From contig NZ_BJZP01000007.1 of assembly GCF_007992095.1 (NCBI RefSeq), positions 1 through 64,000 on the forward strand: DNA of 64,000 bases, given 5' to 3'. This stretch comes from Paenirhizobium naphthalenivorans. GTDB lineage: Bacteria > Pseudomonadota > Alphaproteobacteria > Rhizobiales > Rhizobiaceae. Below, piece after piece: positions 8,686 to 17,139 of this stretch (its first letter is position 1; each line of letters opens with the position of its first letter). The notes under the pieces are model-generated. The model had not been told where the DNA came from, ran no database searches, and saw nothing but the letters and a program-made list of their open reading frames with translations. Both the position numbers and the translations under genes were made by a program.

Positions 8686-9666
8686 ATGGATGGAGCTGTG
8701 CTACCCAATCCCACCCTCGACCAATTGCAGGTTTTCGTCGCCGTCGCAGAGACCGGCAGTTTCTCCGCCGCGGCTCGCCATCTCCATCGGGCCCAGTCGG
8801 TCATCAGCTACACGATCGGCAATCTCGAGGCCCAATTGCAACTGACCTTGCTTGAGCGTAGCGGTTCACGTCAACCCGTCCTGACCGAGGCGGGAAGGGC
8901 GATCCTTGAGGATGCGCGGCGCATGCTCGCCGATCTCGATGCCCTGCGAGCGCGAAGCAAGACACTGACCGAGGGGCTCGAAGGCGAGGTGAAGCTCGCC
9001 GTCAGCGTGATGGTTCCAGATGCGATCCTGGTTAATGTGCTACGCTCCTTCCAGCAGGGCTTTCCGACCGTTCGGCTGCGTCTTTCTGTCGGTAATCCCT
9101 TCCTTGTCAGCCGACTGCTCGCCCAGCGCGCCGTCGATGTCGGCATCGGCGGTTCGATGGAGATGCCGGCGGAGGGGATTACCGGCGAGCGGATCGGCGT
9201 TTCCTTCCTGACCCCGGTGGCCGCTGCCGGCCATGGTTTGGCCAAGCTCGGACGGCGTCTTTCGGTTTCAGACGTGCGTGATGAGATCCAGATCGTCGTC
9301 TCCGATTCGACTGCACCGAGCGACAGCCGCGACTTCAACGTTTTTTCGCGCCGCACCTGGCGGGTGAGCGACATGGCGACGAAGAAGCAATTGATCGTCG
9401 GCGGGCTCGGCTGGGGCGGCGTGCCGGTGGCGATGATGCGCGACGAACTGGCGAGCGGCCTGCTGGTCCGCCTCGACGTCGATGCCTATGAGACGGTGGA
9501 CTATCCGATTTTCGCTTGCTGGCCGGCGGCAAGCCCGCCGGGACCGGCGGCCAAATGGCTGGTGGACCAGTTCGGCGCGACACTGGCGCAGTGCCCGACC
9601 TCGGTGTCGGATGCGTTGCGGCTGGACGACGATGTCATGTTCCGCGCGCCGGCCGGAGCCGGCTGA
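8686..9666 (+). CDS. LysR-family transcriptional regulator
   Basis: A 326-aa DNA-binding regulator. Winged helix-turn-helix is at residues about 8-66 (LDQLQVFVAVAETGSFSAAA, then SVISYTIGNLE), followed by the periplasmic-binding-like effector domain from about 95 (VKLAVSVMVP to the C-terminus). The helix-turn-helix of most members reads VSxxIxxLE; here ISYTIGNLE. An in-frame GTG at 8698 (protein MLPNPTLDQL) has a GGAG close to it and is an alternative start, which would leave the inverted repeat wholly outside the gene. It faces azoR, its likely target. The effector is unknown. Confidence 0.88.
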   Translation: MDGAVLPNPTLDQLQVFVAVAETGSFSAAARHLHRAQSVISYTIGNLEAQLQLTLLERSGSRQPVLTEAGRAILEDARRMLADLDALRARSKTLTEGLEGEVKLAVSVMVPDAILVNVLRSFQQGFPTVRLRLSVGNPFLVSRLLAQRAVDVGIGGSMEMPAEGITGERIGVSFLTPVAAAGHGLAKLGRRLSVSDVRDEIQIVVSDSTAPSDSRDFNVFSRRTWRVSDMATKKQLIVGGLGWGGVPVAMMRDELASGLLVRLDVDAYETVDYPIFACWPAASPPGPAAKWLVDQFGATLAQCPTSVSDALRLDDDVMFRAPAGAG

Positions 9667-9691
9667 CGCGGGGGCCTTCGACGCCCCCGCG
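9667..9691. terminator. GC hairpin between convergent lysR and cpdB
   Basis: CGCGGGGGC (9667-9675) pairs with GCCCCCGCG (9683-9691) around a 7-base loop, immediately after the LysR stop. No T tract follows on either strand, so termination activity is plausible but not assured. Confidence 0.45.
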
Positions 9692-9707
9692 ACCAGTGGC
9701 GCTGTCC

Positions 9708-11702
9708 TTAGAGAAGCAGCCGGAACCTTGCAAAGCCCTCGGCGCCGTCACCGGCCTCCTCGATCTTTGCACCCTTGACCGCCGCGGCATACTGCCGGCC
9801 CTTCGGACCGCTCTCGAAGATCGCCGTCGTGCCCGCCATCGGTGCGAACGACCAGTTGCCATCGGCCGACGGATTGATCTCGCCCTTATCGATTATGTAG
9901 CGGACGATCACGTCGCGGTTGGTGTCAGGCGCGACGAAGACCACCTTGTCGGCGGCGATCTCGGGGAACTTGCCGCCACCGCCGGCGCGGTAATTGTTGG
10001 TGGCGACGACGAATTTCTGCGCCGGATCGATCGGTTTGCCGTCGAACATCAGGTTGACGATCCGGTTGGCTTCCGGGTGGACGGCCTTGCCGTCCTTGTC
10101 GAACTTCGCCGGTTGCGACAGGTCGATCTGGTAGGTGACGCCGTCGATCACGTCGTAATTATAGGAAGGGAAGGCGGAATTGATCAGTGGCTGGTCCTTC
10201 TCGCCCGGCTTCAACTGGTTGAACATGCCGGCTGACATCTCCAGCCAGTTCCTGACTTGCTCGCCAGTGATCGCCACGGCCTGCATGGTATTGGGATAGA
10301 GATAGAGGTCGGCGACGTTCTTGATGGCGATGTCGCCAGCCGCGACGTCGGTGAAATAGTCCGCGCCGCCGCGTCCGCCGGCCTTGAACGGGGCGGCGGC
10401 CGAAAGCACCGGGAGGTCCTTGTAAGGCCCGTCTTTCAGCATGTCCTTGATATACCAGGTCTGGGCATTGGAGACGATCTGAACGGAGGGATCGTCGGCG
10501 ACGAGGGCGAAATAGGAGTAGAGCGGCGCCGATGTCTTGCCGACCGGGGTGCGGACATAGTCGAGGGTGGCTGCGTGCTCCTCGGTGACCGAGGCGACGA
10601 CCTCGGCCTTATCGGTGACGTCGGCGATGACCTTACGATTCTCGTCGCGGTGATAGATAGGTCGGGCCTCGCAGGTGAAATCGACGATCCTCCAGCCCTT
10701 GCCCTCTTTCTCGATCAGAAGATCAATCAGGCCCATATGCGAGCCCCAGAAGCCAGCCATGACCGCCGGCTTGCCGAGCAGCGTGCCCTTGACCGGATCG
10801 ACGCCCTCGATGCCGACGAAATCTTTGGGCCCCGGGAAGACCAGATGTTGGTGGCCGGTGAAGATCGCGTCGATGCCTTCCACTTCTGCTAGATAGAGTG
10901 AGGCATTTTCCATGCGTTCGCTCAGCCCCTTGCCGTCGATGCCTGAGTGGGAAAGGGCGATGACGAGATCGGCGCCTTCCTCCTTCATCACCGGCACCCA
11001 GGCGCGCGCCGCCTCGACGATGTCGCGGGTCTGGCCCTTGCCCTCCAGGTTTTTGGCGTCCCACAGCATGATCTGTGGCGGCACGAAGCCGATGAACCCG
11101 ACCTTGATCGGCGCCTGGCCGCCGGTCCCGTCCTTGATCATTTTTTCGACGATGACATAGGGCTTGAAGTGCAGCGCGTCGTCCTTCGGACTGGCGGCAA
11201 GCTGGCCCTTGGTGAGATTGGCGCAGACGATCGGGAAGTTCGCTCCGCCGAGCGTGTTGAACATGAAGTCGAGGCCGTAGTTGAACTCGTGGTTGCCGAG
11301 TGTGCCGCAATCATAGCCGAGCACGTTCATCGCCTTGATGACCGGATGGAGGTCGCCCGCCTTCATGCCCTTCTTGTAGGCCATGTAGTCGCCCATCGGA
11401 TTGCCTTGCAGAAGATCACCATTGTCGACCAGCATGGAATTGCCAGCCTCGGCGCGGATCCGGTCGATGATCGAGGCGGTGCGGGCGATGCCCATCGTGT
11501 CGTTCGGCTTGTCGGCGTAATAGTCGTACGGCATCACATTGACATGGATGTCGGTCGTTTCCATCAGCCGGAGATGCGCCTGGGCGGCATTGCCGTTGGC
11601 GCGCACGGCGAAGGGATGAAGCGTGATCAGTGCCGTGGCGGCGGCAAAGCCGCCGAGGAATGCACGGCGCGACATCGGGTGGAGGTCGATCAGGGACGAC
11701 AT
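9708..11702 (-). CDS. cpdB: 2',3'-cyclic-nucleotide 2'-phosphodiesterase / 3'-nucleotidase
   Basis: Periplasmic bifunctional nucleotidase of 664 aa that hydrolyses 2',3'-cyclic nucleotides and 3'-nucleotides from RNA breakdown, releasing nucleosides and phosphate. The N-terminus (MSRRAFLGGFAAATA, residues 10-24) has a twin-arginine type signal, unlike the Sec signal of E. coli CpdB. The metallophosphatase domain shows TTDIHVNVMPYDYY (D51, H53), DNGDLLQGN, GNHEFNYG, SHSGID and TGHQHLVFPG; the C-terminal 5'-nucleotidase domain follows from about 400 and includes NNYRAGGGGKFP. AAGGAG six bases before the ATG fixes the start. A tatABC set is present at 47.5-49.4 kb. Confidence 0.93.
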   Translation of the reverse strand: MSSLIDLHPMSRRAFLGGFAAATALITLHPFAVRANGNAAQAHLRLMETTDIHVNVMPYDYYADKPNDTMGIARTASIIDRIRAEAGNSMLVDNGDLLQGNPMGDYMAYKKGMKAGDLHPVIKAMNVLGYDCGTLGNHEFNYGLDFMFNTLGGANFPIVCANLTKGQLAASPKDDALHFKPYVIVEKMIKDGTGGQAPIKVGFIGFVPPQIMLWDAKNLEGKGQTRDIVEAARAWVPVMKEEGADLVIALSHSGIDGKGLSERMENASLYLAEVEGIDAIFTGHQHLVFPGPKDFVGIEGVDPVKGTLLGKPAVMAGFWGSHMGLIDLLIEKEGKGWRIVDFTCEARPIYHRDENRKVIADVTDKAEVVASVTEEHAATLDYVRTPVGKTSAPLYSYFALVADDPSVQIVSNAQTWYIKDMLKDGPYKDLPVLSAAAPFKAGGRGGADYFTDVAAGDIAIKNVADLYLYPNTMQAVAITGEQVRNWLEMSAGMFNQLKPGEKDQPLINSAFPSYNYDVIDGVTYQIDLSQPAKFDKDGKAVHPEANRIVNLMFDGKPIDPAQKFVVATNNYRAGGGGKFPEIAADKVVFVAPDTNRDVIVRYIIDKGEINPSADGNWSFAPMAGTTAIFESGPKGRQYAAAVKGAKIEEAGDGAEGFARFRLLL

Positions 11703-11856
11703 GGGGGCTCCTTGGCAAGAAGGTCTCGACGTTGAGACTAGGTCTGTTTGCGAAGGAGTGCATCTGTAAAAAGACAGGGGTGCGACACGGGCAGACGGCG
11801 TTACAACGAGCGTGACCGATCGAATGCCGTCGCTCGGACCGCTCCGATTCTGGTCG

Positions 11857-12192
11857 TTAGCGCGTCAGCACCGGCCGCACTTCCCGGTGGAAGTGGCGGA
11901 AATAGGCAGACATCTGCGCCAGCGTGTTGCTGTTCTGTTTTATCTGCACGCCGAGGAAGCCGTTGCGTGCCCAGCGCACAGTGCCTTCGATCAGGCCGAT
12001 GTCGTCGGTTTGAATCAGTACGTTGCTGCCCGTCGAGGCATGCAGCCTGCCCTTCAGTTCTATGGCGATACCGGTTCGCGAAATGTTGAGGATGCGACCT
12101 TCGGCTTCCTGGTTGAAATGCCGGACCTTGCCGGTGAGACGGCAGCGGCTTCGCGCGGCCTTGCGGACTTCGATCGCCAGTCTGGATTGCAT
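11857..12192 (-). CDS. PilZ-domain protein (cyclic di-GMP binding)
   Basis: A 111-aa single-domain PilZ protein, an effector that binds c-di-GMP. Both halves of the binding signature are present: VRKAARSRCRL supplies RxxxR, and NISRTGIAIE supplies (D/N)xSxxG. A longer open frame begins at 12261, but GGGGGA lies just upstream of the ATG at 12190-12192 (MQSRLAIEVRK), making that the best start. The partner controlled by this adaptor cannot be told from the neighbourhood. Together with the GGDEF/EAL proteins at 3.4-8 kb and 20.9 kb it forms a local cluster of c-di-GMP genes. Confidence 0.88.
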   Translation of the reverse strand: MQSRLAIEVRKAARSRCRLTGKVRHFNQEAEGRILNISRTGIAIELKGRLHASTGSNVLIQTDDIGLIEGTVRWARNGFLGVQIKQNSNTLAQMSAYFRHFHREVRPVLTR

Positions 12193-12306
12193 CGTATCCC
12201 CCATGTGTCGAATTTGGCGCAGAATGGCGCAAAAGCCTTGCTGCCGCCTCAAACCAAACACTCAAATGCGAGCGATTTCGGTCTTTCTTGTCGGGATTTT
12301 CCCGCT

Positions 12307-12768
12307 CTATAGTCCGACATTCGAGCGTTCGATCACCTCGCGCAGTGCGAAACTCGAATTGATCCTCACCACATGGGGCAGTGCCGAGAGAAAGTCGCGG
12401 TGAATGCGCTCGTAGTCCTCAAGATCCTTGGCCGCGACCCGCAGGATGTAGTCGTATTCGCCTGACATCAGGTAACAGACCAGCACGTTCGGGCATTTCT
12501 TCACCGCGGCTTCGAATTCCGACAGTGTCTTGGCGAACTGGCCGGACAGTGAGATGTGGACGATGGCGACCATCTTGTAGTCAAGCGCCTTGTGCGACAG
12601 GCGCGCGTGATAGCCACTGATGATGCCCGAGCGTTCGAGTAGGTCGTGGCGCCGCGAACAAGCCGAGGGACTGAGGCCGACCTTCTGCGCAAGCTCCGCG
12701 TTGGTGATGCGGCCGTTGTGCTGGAGTGCCTTGAGGATGGCAAGATCGATGGTGTCGAGATCAGACAT
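12307..12768 (-). CDS. Lrp/AsnC-family transcriptional regulator (likely AldR)
   Basis: A 153-aa feast/famine regulator. The helix-turn-helix is at residues about 5-60 (DTIDLAILKALQHNGRI, NAELAQKVGLSPSACSRRHDLLE), followed by the RAM effector/oligomerisation domain (VAIVHISL, VLVCYLMSGEYDYILRV). The frame is open to 12849, but the ATG at 12768 gives the standard Lrp length and N-terminus. It is divergent from alanine dehydrogenase 154 bp away, so control of ald in response to alanine is the obvious inference. Confidence 0.88.
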   Translation of the reverse strand: MSDLDTIDLAILKALQHNGRITNAELAQKVGLSPSACSRRHDLLERSGIISGYHARLSHKALDYKMVAIVHISLSGQFAKTLSEFEAAVKKCPNVLVCYLMSGEYDYILRVAAKDLEDYERIHRDFLSALPHVVRINSSFALREVIERSNVGL

Positions 12769-12792
12769 TCGAAGAACCTGCGACGCTTTCCT

Positions 12793-12876
12793 AGAATACG
12801 CAATAATCCTCGAAAAATGGCGCTCTGCAAGCTGAATTCGCAAGGACATTTTCCGGCCTCAGGTGCTTGAATTCGC
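12793..12876. promoter_or_regulatory. Repeated TGAATTCGC motif in the lrp-ald divergent promoter region
   Basis: TGAATTCGC occurs at 12833-12841 and again at 12868-12876, and a related AGAATACGC lies at 12793-12801. Spacing is 40 and 35 bp. Lrp/AsnC proteins bind several spaced degenerate sites as octamers, so these are candidate operators; the assignment is inference. Confidence 0.35.
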
Positions 12877-12922
12877 GCCTTGATCAATGACCGGCGGCAA
12901 GTCGGCACGAGAGGAACAAAAA

Positions 12923-14041
12923 ATGCGCGTTGGATGCCCCAAGGAAATCAAGAATCACGAATATCGCGTCGGCCTGACGCCCGGAGCTGTGCGCGAATAC
13001 GTGGCTCACGGCCATGACGTGCTGATCGAGACCGGCGCCGGTGCCGGTATCGGTGCCGATGACGACGCCTATGCCGCGGCCGGTGCGCAGATCGCGGCAT
13101 CAGCCAAAGACGTGTTCGAAAGGTCGGACATGATCGTCAAGGTCAAGGAACCGCAGCCGGGTGAGTGGACTCAACTGCATGAAGGTCAGATCCTCTACAC
13201 CTACCTGCATCTGGCGCCCGATCCGGAGCAGACCAAGGGCCTGCTCGAGAGCGGCGTGACGGCCGTCGCCTATGAAACGGTGACCGACGAGCGCGGTGGC
13301 CTGCCGTTGCTGGCGCCGATGTCGGAAGTAGCCGGCCGTCTTGCCATCCAGGCGGGCGCGACCGCATTGCAGAAGGCGCATGGCGGCAGCGGCATTCTGC
13401 TCGGCGGCGTGCCGGGTGTTCTGCCGGCCAAGGTTGCCGTCATCGGCGGTGGCGTGGTTGGGCTGCATGCCGCGCGCATGGCCGTCGGTCTCGGCGCAGA
13501 CGTCACCATCATCGACCGCTCGCTGCCGCGCCTGCGCCAGCTTGACGATCTGTTCGTCGGGCGCATCCATACCGTCTACTCGACGATCGACGACCTGGAG
13601 CGCGAAGTGTTCGCTGCCGATTTGGTCATCGGTGCAGTCTTGATCCCAGGAGCCGCCGCACCAAAGCTCGTTACCCGCGAGATGTTGTCGGGCATGAAGA
13701 CCGGATCGGTGATTGTCGACGTGGCGATTGATCAGGGGGGCTGTTTTGAGACCTCGCACGCAACCACCCATTCCGATCCGACCTATGTGGTTGACGGCGT
13801 GGTGCACTATTGCGTCGCCAACATGCCGGGCGCAGTGCCGGTCACCTCGGCACATGCGTTGAACAATGCCACGCTGGTGTATGGGCTGGCGCTTGCCGAC
13901 CGCGGTCTGCGGGCCATCACTGAGGACCGCCATCTGCGCAACGGGCTCAACGTTCATCGCGGTCGCATCACCAACCGTCCCGTCGCCGAGGCGCTTGGCT
14001 ACGAGATGCATGCCCCCGAACAGGTGCTCAACGTCGCCTGA
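12923..14041 (+). CDS. ald: Alanine dehydrogenase
   Basis: NAD-dependent reversible oxidative deamination of L-alanine to pyruvate and ammonia. The 372-aa protein has the standard [20 protein letters not shown] start with the substrate-binding R15, VKVKEPQ with the conserved lysine near 74, YLHLAPD with the catalytic histidine near 95, and a Rossmann dinucleotide loop [15 protein letters not shown] near 173. The frame opens at 12887, but AGAGGA upstream of the ATG at 12923 and homology support this start. It is divergent from an Lrp-type regulator and ends before a strong terminator. Confidence 0.95.
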   Translation: MRVGCPKEIKNHEYRVGLTPGAVREYVAHGHDVLIETGAGAGIGADDDAYAAAGAQIAASAKDVFERSDMIVKVKEPQPGEWTQLHEGQILYTYLHLAPDPEQTKGLLESGVTAVAYETVTDERGGLPLLAPMSEVAGRLAIQAGATALQKAHGGSGILLGGVPGVLPAKVAVIGGGVVGLHAARMAVGLGADVTIIDRSLPRLRQLDDLFVGRIHTVYSTIDDLEREVFAADLVIGAVLIPGAAAPKLVTREMLSGMKTGSVIVDVAIDQGGCFETSHATTHSDPTYVVDGVVHYCVANMPGAVPVTSAHALNNATLVYGLALADRGLRAITEDRHLRNGLNVHRGRITNRPVAEALGYEMHAPEQVLNVA

Positions 14042-14111
14042 GACGTCGATCCGACTTTCTATCCGCAGAGCATTGCGTCAGGTCCGCTTCGTATTGCTTG
14101 ATTGCGGGTGA

Positions 14112-14146
14112 GGGGCCGGCCTATCCCATCGGCCGGCCCCTTTTTT
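14112..14146 (+). terminator. Rho-independent terminator of ald
   Basis: GGGGCCGGCC (14112-14121) pairs perfectly with GGCCGGCCCC (14131-14140) around a 9-base loop and is followed by six T residues. Confidence 0.9.
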
Positions 14147-14155
14147 CGTATGCTG

Positions 14156-14629
14156 TCAGGTACGGTCGATCCGGCACTGGTAGCAGTTGTTGCGCGCCGA
14201 GCGCACGTGGACATAGGCGATGTCATCGCGTGAAAGCAGATCATTGGCCCGGGCCTCGATATTTTCCCTCAAGGTAACGGCACCCGTGCCGTAGACGATG
14301 CGGTCGTCACGGTCGTAGCCGCGCAGGATGAAATCCGGGCTATCGGTCAATACCGGCGGCAGGATCTCGCCCGCCTCAAAGCGCGCGCAAGGCTCTGCAT
14401 GGAGGAAGATCGGCCCGGTTTCGGCATAGGGCTGGAGTGCCGGGAAGGGGCGGTAGGCGAGCGTCAAGTAGGCTTGGCCTTCGGCGATGAAGTCGAGGCA
14501 GTGACGGCAGGGATAGCCACCGCCATGAGTGATGCGGCGCTCGGGCGAAAGCCCGTAGGCGTCAAGACCGCCGTCCCAGAGATCTTCGGCGGCGCTGGTG
14601 GGAATGGCGGTGAAATGGATCGCTGTCAT
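14156..14629 (-). CDS. DUF1203-family protein
   Basis: A 157-aa cytoplasmic protein of a family without known function. Recognisable family features are HGGGYPCRHCLDFI (a CxxC pair), PFPALQPYAETGPIFLHAEPCARF, RGYDRDDRIVYGTG and the terminal AYVHVRSARNNCYQCRI with another CxxC-type pair, which hints at metal binding (inference). The open frame extends to 14719, but AGGAG seven to eight bases before the ATG at 14629 decides the start. It is convergent with ald and separated by the terminator. Confidence 0.8.
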   Translation of the reverse strand: MTAIHFTAIPTSAAEDLWDGGLDAYGLSPERRITHGGGYPCRHCLDFIAEGQAYLTLAYRPFPALQPYAETGPIFLHAEPCARFEAGEILPPVLTDSPDFILRGYDRDDRIVYGTGAVTLRENIEARANDLLSRDDIAYVHVRSARNNCYQCRIDRT

Positions 14630-14798
14630 AAAGGGCTCCTGTTTGTTGCTCCCTTCCATCGAACGAAGCCTCCCGCCGGGCCACCCGTTTCCTGCCGATA
14701 TTTCATGAGATGCACCCATATTTGGGCATTTCCCCGTCGCATCGGATCAGCTTAGCCTTGCTCTGCTCTTTCGGAATGTCTGGAGTGGGGGGAATGGT

Positions 14799-15644
14799 AT
14801 GACGGCACGGATGAAACGGGCGCTGTGGGCAGCGCTTGCCTTGCTCGGTGGGACGCTGGCGATGGTCTCGTCAGCGCGGGCGGAAGACGAAAGCAGGCCG
14901 ACACCCGAGCAGATTGAGGAGGCCCGGGTCTTCGTCGTCAACAACGCGATCTTCACGTTGTTTCACGAAGCTGGCCATATGCTGATTTCCGAATTCGGTC
15001 TGCCGGTGCTCGGACGCGAGGAGGACGCCGTCGATGCTCTGTCGTCGATCCTGCTGCTCGAGGCGGATGACGAGGCTCTCGACGTGGCGATCCAGGATGC
15101 TGCCGATGGCTGGTTCCTGAGCGACGAGTCCAAAGAGCGGGATCTGACCGATACGGATTTGCTCGACACTCACGCTCTCGACCGCCAGCGGGCCTATCAG
15201 ATCGTCTGCATGATGACTGGTGCGGATCCGGAATTCTTCAAGGAATTCGCCGACTCCATCGAGTTTCCGGAATCAAGACGTGAGGAATGTGCAGCGGAAT
15301 ATGAGCGTGCGAAGGCAAGCTGGTTCGGACTGCTAGAACCCCACTATATCAGCCAAGGCCCGGCTTCCAGCATGACCGTCATCTACGAGCCGACGGGTGA
15401 CGAGACCATGGATTTCTTCGCCAATCTGCTGAAAGAGGCCGGCGTGCTGGAAAATGTCGCGCAATCGGTCGGCGCCAAATACCGATTCAACGACGGTATC
15501 AAGCTGACGGCAAAAAGCTGCGGGGTCGCCAACGCCTTCTGGGATCCGCAAGCGCGGGAAATCACCTATTGTTACGAACTGGCGGTGGATCACATCGTCC
15601 TGATTGACGATTACTTCAAGCGCGATCAGACCGCCAAGAACTGA
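14799..15644 (+). CDS. DUF4344 putative secreted metallopeptidase
   Basis: A 281-aa exported protein. Residues 1-28 are a signal peptide ending SARA. FTLFHEAGHMLISE (HEAGH at 56-60) gives a zinc-peptidase HExxH motif; the acidic stretch GREEDAVDALSS that follows contains candidate third ligands. The C-terminal half (GVANAFWDPQAREITYCYEL) is typical of the DUF4344 family and carries two conserved cysteines. Substrate unknown. It stands alone, with a hairpin after its stop shared with the convergent sseA gene. Confidence 0.82.
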   Translation: MTARMKRALWAALALLGGTLAMVSSARAEDESRPTPEQIEEARVFVVNNAIFTLFHEAGHMLISEFGLPVLGREEDAVDALSSILLLEADDEALDVAIQDAADGWFLSDESKERDLTDTDLLDTHALDRQRAYQIVCMMTGADPEFFKEFADSIEFPESRREECAAEYERAKASWFGLLEPHYISQGPASSMTVIYEPTGDETMDFFANLLKEAGVLENVAQSVGAKYRFNDGIKLTAKSCGVANAFWDPQAREITYCYELAVDHIVLIDDYFKRDQTAKN

Positions 15645-15650
15645 GGCGCT

Positions 15651-15675
15651 CCGGGCGGCAGGAAGTGCCGCCCGG
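15651..15675. terminator. Hairpin between convergent DUF4344 and sseA genes
   Basis: CCGGGCGGCA (15651-15660) pairs perfectly with TGCCGCCCGG (15666-15675) around GGAAG. There is no T tract, but the position between two convergent stops supports a terminator role. Confidence 0.55.
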
Positions 15676-15685
15676 GTTGATGATG

Positions 15686-17119
15686 TCAGAGCGTGGTACC
15701 GTCGCGACGGATCATCAGCAAAAGCTCGGACTCGCTGATTGGGTCGACAGTCGCCTCGAATGTCTCGACCGGTGAGAAGCCGAACTGCTGGTAGAGCTGT
15801 AGCGCGCGCGGATGGTCGAGCGTGTTGGTCATGACCGTCACCTTCTGCGGATTGAGCTGCCAGGCGGTGTAGAGCGCCTGAAGCAGGAACCACTTGCCAA
15901 GCCCCAGGCCGAGCGCATGTTCGAACAGGCCGAAATAGGACAGCTCGACGACATCGTCGCTTTCCTGCGAGAGCTCGAAGAAACCGGCCGGAGCACCATT
16001 GACGTAGAGAACGGAGATCGTGACCTTTGGGCCGAGAATGATCGCCTTCAGCTCGCCGTCGGTCATGCGGATGCGTTCGTACCAGTGCCAGCGCGCGCCG
16101 ACTTGGCGGTGCAGGAAGCGGTAGAAGGGCAGCGGGATCTCGTGCGTGCGCATGATCGCGGTCTGGATGTTGACCGGCACGGCAAGGCTCGCCTTCGGTG
16201 GCGCAGTCATTTCGAGCCGCGTGACATGGGCGGTGATCGGTCCGTGTGCCGTGGTCGGAACCGGTGCTGTGGGTCCCGTCGCGACCGGCGTGTCATCGCG
16301 TCCGCCCCATTCCGACCAGGAACCGTCATAGAGCGAATTGTCGCTATGGCCGAGTGACTCCAGCGCCAGCGTTACAACGGCGGCAGTTACGCCTGAGCCG
16401 CAACTGGTGACGACAGGCTGGGTGAGATCGATGCCTGCCTCGGTGAAGATCGAACGCAGCGTCGGCAGGTCCTTGAGATGGCCGTTTTCCGACAGAGATG
16501 AGGCTGGAACGCTGCGCGCACCGGGGATGTGGCCGGAGCGCATGCCGGCGCGCGGCTCGGCTTCCTCGCCGGTGAAGCGGCCGGCCGGACGCGCATCGGC
16601 GATCTGGCGTACACCCTTCTCGGCAAGGTCGAGCATCTCGTTGAAGGAGGTGACGCGGCTGCGGTCGAAGTCGAAGTCGAAGGTGACTGGTGCAGGCTCC
16701 GGCAGGTCGGTCTCGAGCGGCCGGCCCTCGGCCTTCCAGGCGTCGATGCCGCCGTCGAGGATATAGACCTTGCGGGCCCCCATCACTCGCAACATCCACC
16801 AGGCACGTGGCGCGGAGAATACGCCGGGGCCATCATAAACGACGATGGTGTCAGTCGCGGCAATGCCGAGGAGGCCCATTTCCTCGGCGAATTTCGCAGG
16901 CGAAAGCAGGGAATGCGGCAGGCCGGTGGTCTGGTCGGCGATCGCGTCCTGATCGAAGAAAACGGCACCGGGAATATGACCGGAGGCGTATTCGACCGCG
17001 CCGTTGCGGCCCTGTGCCGGCAGGTACCAGGATGCGTCGATGATCTTGAATTCCGGCGCGCCGAGCTGCTTTTCCACCCAATCGGCGGACACGACGAAAC
17101 GGCTTCTCTCCGCAGGCAT
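15686..17119 (-). CDS. sseA: 3-mercaptopyruvate sulfurtransferase fused to a GNAT acetyltransferase
   Basis: A 477-aa fusion. Residues 1-283 are a tandem rhodanese unit with the SseA-type catalytic loop CGSGVTA (C240) and the interdomain RSGHIPGA; it would transfer sulfur from 3-mercaptopyruvate. After a Pro/Thr-rich linker (about 280-303) residues 304-477 form a GNAT domain, with LGLGLGKWFLLQAL as the acetyl-CoA loop and HPRALQLYQQFGF near the end. In related rhizobia, as I recall them, the second part is a separate gene beginning MTAPPK; here M304 survives in frame with no stop between and no clear ribosome-binding site. The gene ends the cysK-alaX-sseA run. The acetylated substrate is unknown. 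Confidence 0.88.
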   Translation of the reverse strand: MPAERSRFVVSADWVEKQLGAPEFKIIDASWYLPAQGRNGAVEYASGHIPGAVFFDQDAIADQTTGLPHSLLSPAKFAEEMGLLGIAATDTIVVYDGPGVFSAPRAWWMLRVMGARKVYILDGGIDAWKAEGRPLETDLPEPAPVTFDFDFDRSRVTSFNEMLDLAEKGVRQIADARPAGRFTGEEAEPRAGMRSGHIPGARSVPASSLSENGHLKDLPTLRSIFTEAGIDLTQPVVTSCGSGVTAAVVTLALESLGHSDNSLYDGSWSEWGGRDDTPVATGPTAPVPTTAHGPITAHVTRLEMTAPPKASLAVPVNIQTAIMRTHEIPLPFYRFLHRQVGARWHWYERIRMTDGELKAIILGPKVTISVLYVNGAPAGFFELSQESDDVVELSYFGLFEHALGLGLGKWFLLQALYTAWQLNPQKVTVMTNTLDHPRALQLYQQFGFSPVETFEATVDPISESELLLMIRRDGTTL

Positions 17120-17139
17120 GCGCTTCTCCCAATGCTCTT

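Noticed and set aside
9516..11735. Several long plus-strand frames opposite cpdB
   Set aside because: They are antisense shadows of a clear 664-codon gene; none shows a motif. The same applies to frames opposite valS, secDF and the SPOR gene.
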